Below, in pieces: positions 15,415-25,165 of a stretch of 38,925 nt of DNA. Origin of the DNA: Plantago elongata. Taxonomy: Eukaryota; Streptophyta; Magnoliopsida; Lamiales; Plantaginaceae. Made by a program: the position numbers and the translations under genes. Under the pieces are notes generated by a model. The model saw only the letters and a program-made list of their open reading frames with translations, had not been told where the DNA came from and did no database searches. The first letter of the stretch is position 1; each line of letters begins with the position of its first letter. The DNA lies in contig JAYMSP010000922.1 in the NCBI GenBank assembly GCA_036897095.1, positions 1-38,925 of the forward strand, in the 5' to 3' direction.

Positions 15415-16667
15415 AGAGAATTTTTTAGTCACGCACAAACCTTTCACGCCTTTTTGAACTTACACATAAACCTTTTTGTTGTACCATGCGACATCTAAAT
15501 CTTGGTCAACGGTTACAGTCAACCCAATTGTTTGGACTGCGTTAGTTTCGTCCGCTTAACCTTTACAAATTTATGTCATTCCACACACAACCTTTATAAA
15601 CTGTCAAAATAATAGTCTTCTACTATCTTAATCCATTAGTTGAAGCATATATTTCATATATCTATTTATTTTGTCAATTTGCATCTTCACGAAAGTTCCA
15701 TGTAGTTTGTTTTTCCAAAAAAAATGATGATAGTCTTTTTTTACTAAAGTACGTTATATGCTTTCAGGAAATAGTGTAGTTTCAGTTGATGTTGGGTAGT
15801 TTTTTTTCTTTTTTAAGAATTGTAGCTCAAGTTTATATTAAAGAAAAGACAAACACGGAGGAATATAGTAACCCGTGTGTACAACCAACTACGAAAGCAA
15901 GTAAAACAACCAACAACACAACTGAACCACTAAAAATCACAAAAGAACTCACAAGGAACGAACATGATTCAAATACCAACACAAACTAAATCATTTGTCA
16001 ATTATACGAGTCAAAAGTAGCAAAATCAGTGGAGGCACAATCTTCATCCTCAGACCAAGTGGTATTCTGTGAAGCATTCATGCATAGTTATCAATGTTAT
16101 GCTTCTAACAATTTTGCAACACTAGTGAATTATGAAAATTTACATATTGGTCGACTAGAATTAATGTCAAGTGTACGTGAGTTGGTCATGTTAGAGTCAT
16201 TTAAAGATATTAAGTTGAATCAGCTTATTGTTGAATGTGGCCATGCACTCATTATACAATATATAAACATAAATTATTTGTACTTTGTTCTTGAAATCAA
16301 ATCATGTTTGTCCTTCTCCATGAAACGACACCTTTCCTACAAATTCTTGTATTGACACTGTTTTATCTCTCCCCTTCAATCTTTCCATCAAACTTAATGG
16401 CAATTTGAGGATTCAGAGAGACATAGTAAGAGACTTGAATTTGGTTCAGTTACTTTAAAATCATGTATTCCACAAGTTATTTTGACGGTTCATAAAGGTT
16501 TGTGTACAGAATGATACAAATTTGTAAAGGCGGTAGAAGCTATCATCGTCCAATCGATTGTGTTGATTGTAATTGTTGACTAAGGTTTAGGTGTCGCATG
16601 GAAAAAAAAAATTTGTGTGTAAGTTGGAAAAAATGGGAAAGGTTTATGTGAAAATAAAAATTTCTCT
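15415..16667. mobile_element. Mutator-like non-autonomous element with long TIRs, copy 1
   Basis: Both ends begin AGAGAA and are inverted copies of each other for about 200 bases: 15415-15620 against about 16480-16667. Shared phrases include CACACACAACCTTTAT and GGTCAACGGTTACAGTCAACC with their right-end counterparts. The interior (about 870 bp) has no transposase. Copy 2 at 25166-27109 matches it in the opposite orientation, including subterminal sequence well inside the TIRs. Long TIRs suggest a Mutator-like family; I could not fix a 9-bp target duplication, so ends are accurate to about 15 bp. The right end lies 116 bp before the GeBP start codon. Confidence 0.75.
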
Positions 16668-16783
16668 TACATTTAACTTCAATTTGTTGCATCAAAATAT
16701 GTGTTTGGTTATGCGGAACCCTTCCATGAGACAATGACCTGCAAACCCTAGCTCCTCCAGTCCTCCTCCTCTTCTTCTCAACA

Positions 16784-18202
16784 ATGGCGAAGAAGCATAA
16801 GCCCGTCGAACCTGAATCCAGTGAAGAAGAACATGGTAACGTAGTCCCCTGGCGGATTGTTTCACGCGTTGCTCCTCGTCTACAGTCTGAATACGAAAGC
16901 AGATTTGCCATGGAAACCGAAAACCCCTCTTCTTCCGATGAAGGAGATTCACTGCGCATCCACCGGACCCGAAAGCCCTCTCCTTCCCCCCAAACCCAAA
17001 ATCTCTCTTCTTCCGATGAATCCGAAAGGGAATCTGATTCAGAATACGATCAACAAGAAGAACCCGCTAAGCAGCCAATTGCTGCTAATTTCCAAAAATC
17101 CACTGCTAAAAAGGTTGCACCAGTTACTCCTGCTAAACGCTCAGCTCAAGACGAAGAAAATGTGAGCAACAAGCAGCTGAATAAGAAGAAAAAACCCGAC
17201 TTGGAAACTCCACCTAAGGATACCACTACAAAGAATCTTTCTTTGGATACTAGTGCAAAGAATAATGTAGCTACTGGTTCTGAAAGTTCGAAAAAGGTGA
17301 GGCTGTGGAGTGATGAAGGAATTGTTGCGTTTTTGCAAGGTATCATTGATTATCAGACCAAGAAGAAAGCTTATGTTCGTGGCAATTGGAATGATTTCAC
17401 CGAATTTATTAAGGATTATTTGCATTTTGATATCAACAAGGCTCAGATGCAACATAAGCTATCTAAAATCAAGCTTAAGTATGATGACAACAGGGCCAAA
17501 GGAACCCACGTTTTCCAGAAGCCCCATGAACAGGCTGTTTATGACTTGTCTGATAAGATTTGGGGGCAGCTTTGGGTTTGGCCTCTACCTCAGACGCCAG
17601 CTGCGGCTAAAGCCAATGGGACTCTTGATAAGAAGACAGGTAAGGATGGTGCTGATAAGAGGATGATTCTGACCAAGGACGGTGAGGGTAGCGTTGATGT
17701 GGAGAGACGATGGGGTTCTCTACCTCAGACGTCAGCTGCGGCTAAAGCCAATGGGACTCTTGATAAAAAAACAGGTAAGGATGGTGCTGATAAGAGGATG
17801 ATTCTGACCAAGGACGGTGAGGGTAGTGTTGATGTGGAGAGACGATGGGCTTCTCTACCTCAGACGTCAGCTGCGGCTAAAGCCAATGGAACTCTTGATA
17901 AAAAAACAGGTAAGGATGGTGCTGATAAGAGGATGATTCTGACCGAGGACGGTGAGGGTAGTGTTGATGTGGATGAACGATGGGGTTCGAATTATGGTTA
18001 TGGATTGACTGAGGAGGATAAGATTTTGATTATTGGAGAAGAAATGTTTGGTGAGGGAAGCAACAATGTTGATGGGGATGAAGAGTGGAAGAAGCTTTGC
18101 AGAGAGTGGAAGAGGCTTCGCAAGGAGGATATGAAGCTTACCGTTAGAAAGGTCGATGTGAAAAGAGCTAAGATTAGCCTCATTTTGGACAATTGGAACT
18201 AG
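16784..18202 (+). CDS. GeBP/STKR-family (DUF573) probable transcription factor, intronless
   Basis: A single 472-residue open frame. The DUF573 DNA-binding domain spans about 172-261, from VRLWSDEG to FQKPHEQAVYDLSDKIWG, typical of plant GLABROUS1-enhancer-binding-protein relatives. The N-terminal 130 residues are acidic and Ser-rich (SSEEE, SSSDE, SESDSEYD) with likely CK2 sites; KKKK at 134-137 may be a nuclear signal. After the domain come three 45-residue repeats (268-402) and a basic, Trp-rich C-terminal region (EEWKKLCREWKRL). Family members are usually intronless, so lack of introns is not evidence of retroposition. ATG 16784 has context caacaATGGCG. A Mutator-like element ends 116 bp upstream. 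Its target genes cannot be inferred. In Arabidopsis no GeBP gene lies between the neighbours matched here, as far as I recall. Confidence 0.9.
   Translation: MAKKHKPVEPESSEEEHGNVVPWRIVSRVAPRLQSEYESRFAMETENPSSSDEGDSLRIHRTRKPSPSPQTQNLSSSDESERESDSEYDQQEEPAKQPIAANFQKSTAKKVAPVTPAKRSAQDEENVSNKQLNKKKKPDLETPPKDTTTKNLSLDTSAKNNVATGSESSKKVRLWSDEGIVAFLQGIIDYQTKKKAYVRGNWNDFTEFIKDYLHFDINKAQMQHKLSKIKLKYDDNRAKGTHVFQKPHEQAVYDLSDKIWGQLWVWPLPQTPAAAKANGTLDKKTGKDGADKRMILTKDGEGSVDVERRWGSLPQTSAAAKANGTLDKKTGKDGADKRMILTKDGEGSVDVERRWASLPQTSAAAKANGTLDKKTGKDGADKRMILTEDGEGSVDVDERWGSNYGYGLTEEDKILIIGEEMFGEGSNNVDGDEEWKKLCREWKRLRKEDMKLTVRKVDVKRAKISLILDNWN
17585..17989 (+). repeat. Three tandem 135-bp coding repeats in the GeBP gene
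   Basis: Units are 17585-17719, 17720-17854 and 17855-17989, each 45 codons from LPQT to RRWG(S/A)S or the variant ending DERWGS. Units differ by only about 5-8 bases, so the expansion is recent and in frame. Each unit contains ACAG|GTAAGG and a pyrimidine-rich CTACCTCAG. Confidence 0.97.
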
Positions 18203-19337
18203 GTAAACCTTGTGACGAACATCTTGTTATTTTTGTTTTGCCAGAGTTTGCAAGTCATTAGTAGAACATTGTGACTTAGAGCAAGTGTTTTGTGCTCGTG
18301 GGTATTGACTATTAAGCTTGTCGTTCGTTATTTCATTCTGTCTAATTATTTGGTCATAGCCTTAAAAATTAATATCTCGCTTGATGATTTATAATATCGT
18401 TTATCTATTGTTGGTTATGCTTTTGCCAACATATAAGCAAAGGCTGCTGGTCAGTAGAATGAGAGAGAGTATTACATTGCTCTGTTGTTTAAAGTGTTTG
18501 CCATTCCTTTGAGATTTGGATTCCAAGGGTAACAATTGTTTCTGCGGTTATGACTATTAAGCTTTTCATGTGTTCATATATTTTTCCTGCCTTCTTAGTT
18601 GTTGATTGTTTGTTAACATCAAGTTTCTTGTTTTGGTTAATGATATATTCTCCTGGTATCTTATTTTTTCGCAAATGTATACTGTCCTCTGAATCCTGGT
18701 GTCACAATAGTATTATGTGCGGTGTGGTGTTGCAGGCATTAGTAATGTTCTTAAACTTATGATCTTTATGCCTGCTGCCTGCATATGAATTGATAATTCA
18801 AACACAGTGGTGTACTGGTGTTCATACTTAAACAGTAGAGTTGAGTTGGTTTGCTACTCAATGAATGTGCATATCAGTTGTATAAAACTAGGTAACTTGC
18901 ATGTGAGTTCAATTGCCACAAATCATCTGAAAGCATACTCTGGTTCCTTGCATTACTGCTGATTAGTGTAGTAATACTGAAGATGACCATGAATCTTGTT
19001 ATTGGTACTATTTTCGCTTGTATTGGGTGGTTGTCGCTACTTCAAAAATCCTTGCTTGGCTGTCTGATTTCATCTTTTGTTTTGAATTTTTCACTCAAAA
19101 CTAGGTACACGTCGGCCAACCTTAATTTAGAGTTATGAGGAACGGACAGAGTACAACTTTCTAGGGCCTTTGTTCGATTTAGTTAAAATGTAGAATCCTT
19201 TGTTATCAGGACATCTAGGTCACCCCAAGAACTCCAAGAGAGAGGCAACTAACCTGGAACAATTCCACTCCCGTTTAAGGCACCGTTGCCATGGCTCCAC
19301 GAGTACTAGAGGACCACTCAAAACTCGTAGGTCCATC
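18203..19337. other. GeBP 3' UTR and intergenic sequence
   Basis: The sequence holds the presumed 3' UTR of the GeBP gene and then AT-rich sequence without recognisable coding capacity. The last 130 bases before the hAT element are less AT-rich, but I could not match them to a protein in any frame. Confidence 0.6.
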
Positions 19338-20249
19338 TAGGGGTGAACAAAACTGCAACCGGACCGAAAAACGGTCCTCGGGCCGGCCCTAAATGACTAG
19401 GGCCGGTCCTCGTTATTGGAGATTTTAAAATCTCGGTCCTTGGTCCGGTCCTGGCCAAATACCAAAAAATTGCATGTCGAACCGACCAGGACCGATTAGA
19501 ATGTATATATATAGTTTTTCCCTTCCTCCTTTTAGTAAAACCTAACCCCAACTCACCTTCTCCACCACCCACTGCTCACCTCTCTCCTCCACCCTCGACA
19601 GCCGGCACCACACCTCCGAACCTCCCCTCTGCCACGGACTCTGATGCCATCCCTACCCATCTGCGCCTCCCTACACCTCCCCATCGAGCTCCACGCCTCC
19701 CTACACCATCGATTCTGCCACTTCTCTCCATGGATCCACCTCCAGGCTTCGCCCCTCTGCCACCTCCAACTCCTCTGCTCCGCCCACCTCCAAACCATCG
19801 ATTCTGCCACTTCTCTCCACGGCTCCACCTCCAGGCTTCGCCCCTCCGCCACCTCCAGGCTTCGCCCCTCCGTCACCTCCAACTCCTCTGCTCCGCCTAC
19901 CTCAAACCCTCCACCTCCTCTGCTCCAGCCTCCATCTTCAGATTTTCAGATCTCAACGTCTTCTCTTTATATCTCCATTTACTTATTTCACTACCCATGG
20001 AGATTGTTTTTTTTCCAGATGAAGTTGATTTTTTTCAAATTTGGGAAAGAGCCACACTTATGTTGCTTTGAATTTGAATTTTATGTTTTTCAATTTTTTT
20101 TCCGTTTAATTTGATTATTGTCGGTCCAGGCCCGGACCGTACCGAAAAAATCGGTACGTTCCGGGCCTGGACCGAACTAGTTTAGGTCCGGACCTCGGGA
20201 TTGAAAAATGTCCAAAATTCGGTTCGGGCCTGGACCGATGCTCATCCCA
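19338..20249. mobile_element. Non-autonomous hAT element, 912 bp
   Basis: The ends are TAGGGGTGAACA and (inverted) TGGGATGAGCA, imperfect terminal inverted repeats of hAT type. They are flanked by a perfect 8-bp target duplication GGTCCATC at 19330-19337 and 20250-20257. Subterminal regions are dense in CCGGACC/GGTCC words, often seen as transposase-binding repeats in hAT elements. No transposase is present. The middle (19550-19960) is CT-rich with partial tandem repeats and a short leader-like segment after TATATATA near 19505. Confidence 0.9.
19704..19900. repeat. CT-rich tandem repeats inside the hAT element
   Basis: The phrase ACCATCGATTCTGCCACTTC recurs at about 19704 and 19795 with a period near 91 bp, followed by a shorter repeated CACCTCCAGGCTTCGCCCCT unit. 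The open frames across it are Pro/Ser/Leu-rich low-complexity sequence in several frames and are not taken as genes. Confidence 0.75.
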
Positions 20250-20257
20250 GGTCCATC

Positions 20258-20681
20258 CATACGAAGGCAACTATTCTAGCTCCACCATTTTCTGAATGAT
20301 ATATCTAGAGAAAATATGCAGATATTTCCATGCCAGCTAACTCTGTACTATAAATTGCAGAAGATGAACGATTGTTGTCTGCTTTTGTTAGGGATTGTTA
20401 CTTTTTTGCCTTTATCTTCTCTTATTCTTTTGATCCGTATTCGAAATAAATTATCTGGATATGAACATATTTCATTATAAAAAAATTATTATTAAATCAC
20501 AATGTGTAAATCGTTAAAAAAAGGAGTCCTTGTGTGTGGAAAAACACCAATACTAACAAAATAGATATTTTGATTAATAATAACATTGATAACTTTCTTG
20601 ATAACATAAATTCGTTTCTAGATAATTTATTTAGAATATAACTTTTCTGAAACTTACTAGGGTTTTTTCCGGTCAGGCAGA
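20258..20681. other. AT-rich intergenic sequence
   Basis: No coding region, RNA gene or clear repeat was recognised between the hAT target duplication and the hairpin element. Confidence 0.6.
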
Positions 20682-21070
20682 CAATAGGCAGGTTATAAAA
20701 AAATTAAAATATTTATTCCGTTAAATTCTAAAATATTAAAGTAAAAAATTAATAATTCTTAACAAATATTATTTAAATTTTAAAAATATTTTAGAAGTCA
20801 AATTTACATTTTCTTTATTGATTTTGTATATTTCTAATTTAAATATTTATAAGACGGAAGGGCGATGGGGTGGCGATAAGGCAATCGCCCTTCCGCCTTA
20901 TGAATATTTAAATTAGAAAAATAAAATATCAATAAAAAAAATTAATGTACCTTCTAATATATTTTTAAAAATAAAATAATTTTTTTTGAATTAACTATAT
21001 TTTACTTAAGTATTTTTAAATTTAATTAAATAAATATATTAATTTTTTTATTTATTACCTGTTGTCAGGT
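20682..21070. mobile_element. Hairpin (foldback) MITE-like element
   Basis: The whole ~390 bp folds back on itself. At the centre 20849-20866 (ATAAGACGGAAGGGCGAT) pairs with 20884-20901 at 17 of 18 positions around a 17-base loop. AT-rich arms continue outward (TTCTAATTTAAATATT and its inverse), reaching CAGGCAGACAATAGGCAGG on the left and CCTGTTGTCAGGTA on the right. Ends and target duplication are not resolved. Confidence 0.7.
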
Positions 21071-22435
21071 ACGACGAAAGCTTGTTTCACCGTAGAAAAG
21101 TTTAACTTACTGAGAAATTATACTCGTATTTCAACATTAGGGATGTTTATTGTGGTAAGGTAATACCAACCCAAAATTGAACCAAACTTACTCTTCAGTT
21201 CAGTACTCATACCAAAACAATCGGTAATGATATAGTTTTTACTGAAAAATATCGTGAAAAGTTAAATAAGAAAGCAACCTCAATAGTGGAAATATTTGTC
21301 CTTACAACCTAAATGTATAAAGGCCACGTTATAGTAGTAAACTTGTAGAAGACTAGAAGTGGTACTGCAGGGCAGTAGTGTGTTTTAAAAAACTTTATTT
21401 CTTGTGTTAGGTTCACAGTTTTGTTTTTTCATGTTAAAGGTGTGAGTGTGTGCCTTTTTCTTTGTTTGGAAAGATTTTGATGTTTTCAAAAGCTTCAAGT
21501 TAAGCTATGAGAAGTTAGAGTTTAATTTAATGAGATTGTGAACGCTTATACTTTTATGATGGATGATTAATTAGGATGCCTTTCGTTTTACGTTTACATA
21601 ATAATTTAATATGCACAAGTAATTTTATGATGACTAACTCCTATTTTGTGTACAAGTGAAGATATGTGCGTGATAAATGATATATATTGGTACATTGGGG
21701 CGGTGGGCAACATATTACCATGGAGTTATACATTGGTAGCTATATCGGTCTAAAGGGTCGGAACTCGATCGGTTAGTGGTAAGATCGTTTAAAGTATATT
21801 AAATGAAAAGTATTCTGATTCGTGCATGAGTGTGGACAAAACACGCTAAATAAATAAAGAGTAAGTATACCACTTCCTCCATTCTGTCGTAAACTTTCCA
21901 AACATTTTTTTTGTTCAAAAAATAACACAATAGTACTTTTTCATAAAATAATACAACAAGAGTACTTTTGTTTATAATTGAGTGGCATAAGATGTAATTT
22001 TAAGCTATTGTTTAAATATTCTAATGCTAAAGTTGGGCTGAAAATGGATACAAATGAAAATGAAAAGTTTTAATCGGGACAACAAAAATGACAAAGTGGG
22101 AAGCGTAGGACGGGGCGGAGGAATTATAAGATAAGATTTTCCTATGAAAAATCTGATTTTCATGTAAAAACCGATTAAAATGGACCAGACACAAAATTTT
22201 TGGGTAATCAGACTGGACCGATTTGTCTACATAAGGACCAAAAAAAGCCTGGAAAATACATAAACAAAAAACCACACACAAAAACATTCTACTATGTGTT
22301 TCTCTCTTAAATTCACCGTTCAATCGCGTTTCTACTCTCGAATTTGCCGGATATTGCAAGTTTCCACTTAATTCCAGCATACTAGCTTCCATGGAGATGA
22401 ATCGGGTAAAAATCACTACGTTTTTGTAAGCTTTT
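21071..22435. other. AT-rich intergenic sequence
   Basis: No gene is recognised. A minus-strand open frame at 22027-22416 (129 codons) has no recognisable domain and lacks supporting signals. At about 21878 CTTCCTCCATTCTGTCGTAAA faintly recalls a Stowaway end but has no partner. Confidence 0.5.
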
Positions 22436-24340
22436 GTGCGTGTTTTGTGTGTGCTTTTGTGTGTTTTTTATGAATTGCAATTTAATTTTCATGATTTGTT
22501 GTTTAAAACTTTCAAATCTAGTTGCAAAGATATTCAAAACTTCAAATCCATAACAAAGAAGAAGCTAGCGCGTATTATTTCCAAAAACCTGTTCAGATTT
22601 GAACATCAAATTCATACGCATGTTTCTGTTTTAACAACCGTTATTACGGATTTTAGCTTGTGCTGCATTTCCGCTTTGCTACAGTTTTAAGATGTATTAT
22701 TATATTTTTACGAGTCACTGTTATAGTTTTAAGCGTCAATGTTATTGTGTCCAGCTTGTGTATGTTTCGTTATTTTCGATTCAATTTTCATGTTTGTTGT
22801 TTAAAACTTTCAGATCCAGTTGCTATAATGTTCAAATCCACAAATCCATAATGGAAAAGGCTAGCTCGTCAGATCTGAAAATCTTAATTGAGAATATATT
22901 CAGGTATGAAAATAAATATATCATACTTGAACAACAAATTCATATATGTCTTACTGTTTAAAAAATTATTGTTATAGGATTTAGCTTGTTCAACATGATT
23001 TTGTTTTGTTATAGTTTTAAGATGAATTGTTATATTTCACATTCAATATTATTGTTTTAAGCATCAATATCAATGTGTTTAACTTGAAAAGTATGTTTTT
23101 ACTAATTATAGTTTGAAGAGGCATTATTGTAGTTTTAAGTGACAATGTTATAGTATTAAGAACCAATTTGATGTTTTTAACTTATGTTGAAAGTTATTGT
23201 CTTATTATAATTTTAAGAGTCACTGATATATAGTTTTAAGAGACATAGTTATTGTTGTAAGTATCAATGTTAAGATTGTGTAGTGTTAATCTGCTTTGTT
23301 TGTTTTTGATTTTAAGTTGTGTTGTATTTTTATTTTTATTTTGTTATAGTTTGAAGAGGTTTTGCTACAGTTTTAAAAGGCATCTTTATTGTTTTAAGCA
23401 TCTATTTTACTATATTAGCTTGTGTTGCATGCTCCCGCTTTATTACATTTATAAGAGAAATCATTATTTGTTATAAGAGACATAGTTTGAAGTATTAATG
23501 TTATACTTTTTAGCTTGTGTTGCATGTTCGAGCTTTGTTAAAGTTTTAATAGGCATTATTGTAGTTTTAATATGCACTATTGTTTTAAGCATCAATGTTA
23601 CTAATTTTTAGTTTTTGTTGCTTGTTTCTAGTCTGTTATTCTTTTAAGTAAAAATGCAACAGTTTTAGTAAAATTTATTATGATTTTAACCCAATTATTG
23701 TATGTTTTAAGCAGGTACTGATTTAACCATTGTATTTGATGATAGGTCTCTCAAATGTGCCACTGCAGTATTGGAACAACAAAAGATAAGAAGCCGAAGT
23801 TCACCAATCTAAAATAAATTCGAATAAACATTTATTTTAATTTCTTTCCTTATGAGAATAGATGTTTTAAACCTTAGATGACTGAATGCTTAATAGTGTA
23901 ATAATTGAATGTTGCAAGTAGTTTATATTCAACTTGTACATTGATGTTTTAATGGCAAACGTGAATTTTTTTTAGACTTTTTTAATTGTGGTTTAATGAT
24001 GTTAGTGTGCCAATTAAAACTATAACAAACAATCTTAAAAGTATCATGTAGCTCCTTATAAAAAGCATCACACAATCTCCTAAAATATAACAAAAGAGGT
24101 TAAAACCATAATTGAAGCATACAATACCGACGCATTAAAACCATCACATCATTTTTTTAAACATTTACAAACTATGTCAAAACTAGAATTGTAAATTTCA
24201 ATTCGAACAACTTAAAATCATAACATAATCTATTAAAAATATAATGAAAAATGTGAGTCTCGGTGGTTTTAAAAAAACTCAACAGTTAGACCGCTAAAAC
24301 TCAAAAACCACAAAAAAAACCAAAAATCCTTGATTTCCTT
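22436..24340. repeat. Degenerate GTTTTAAG word-repeat field
   Basis: From about 22680 to 23720 a core such as GTTATAGTTTTAAG or TTGTTTTAAGCATCAATGTTA recurs every 25-60 bases with variable spacers. From about 24000 to 24250 the same words appear inverted (CTATAACAAAC, CTTAAAAG). A direct duplication lies within it: 22478-22700 resembles 22780-23030, sharing TTTGTTGTTTAAAACTTTCA and nearby text. It may be the body of a large non-autonomous transposon; no transposase or defined ends were seen. Confidence 0.55.
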
Positions 24341-24352
24341 ATCTTTCAAGAA

Positions 24353-25078
24353 AAGGGTTGATTTCACGAGAGATACTCAACTATTTTACTTTTATCACAA
24401 AAGATACTCAAGTTTATTTTTATTATAGACGAGTACTCAACTATTAATTTTATTTCACACAAGATACTCAACTATTTTAATTTTGTCAAAAAAATATTTT
24501 ATTTTATTTTACCATAAACGAGTACTCAACTCTTTATTTTCTATATAAAAAAATAATTAATTTTATTTCACACGTATTATTCATCTTATATTTCTTCCCT
24601 CAAAAAACATTTTCTTTTATGATAATCAAAGGAAACATAAAAAAAAAAAAAAACTTTGTCATATTTTCATAACCATCAATGGTAATGGTAGGGTATCAAA
24701 ACCAATGCAAAGAAAATGTAGACTCGTAGCGAATACTTGGGCAAATTAAGAAAACATCAACATTTTGCCAATAATTTTAATTTATAACAGTATAAAAATT
24801 ATAACCACCATAAAATAAACTATGAAAACGTAAGGAAGTACCAACCGGTACACTTAAAATAGTGTAGGTTGAGATTGTACCGTATTTTTTAATAGAAAAT
24901 TAATAGTTGAGTACTCGTATGGTAAAAATAAACTTGAGTATCTTTTGATAAAATTATAATAGTTGAGTATCTTTTGTAAAAGAAATTAATAATGGGTACT
25001 CGTTTATGACAAAAATAAACTTAGTATCTTTTATAATAAAAATAAAATAGTTGAGCATCATTTGTGAACTTAACCCTT
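24353..25078. mobile_element. Foldback element with ~200-bp inverted repeats
   Basis: Left arm 24353 to about 24560 and right arm about 24885-25078 are inverted copies starting AAGGGTT. Each arm itself contains several GATACTCAACTATT / GAGTACTCAACT units, so it has nested short direct repeats. The interior has no gene. No convincing target duplication was found. Confidence 0.7.
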
Positions 25079-25165
25079 AATAAAATCTTATATTTTTCAA
25101 AATTTTACATAAATAAAACAACTAACATTGGGTACGCCGCATGTGTGTAAATTATTTATACATTT

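Noticed and set aside
16543..16959. Minus-strand open frames of 138 and 86 codons overlapping the GeBP start
   Set aside because: They are antisense to the GeBP coding region and the TIR of the Mutator-like element; no domain is recognisable and codon content follows the opposite strand.
19553..20114. Pro/Ser/Leu-rich open frames of 109-156 codons on both strands
   Set aside because: They fall in the CT-rich repeated interior of the hAT element; several frames stay open because of low complexity, and there is no recognisable protein.
21878..21990. Possible Stowaway MITE beginning CTTCCTCCATTC
   Set aside because: The match to the CTCCCTCCGTCCC terminus is weak and no inverted partner was found.
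22027..22416. 129-codon minus-strand frame
   Set aside because: No recognisable domain, no neighbouring exons or good start context; likely a chance frame.
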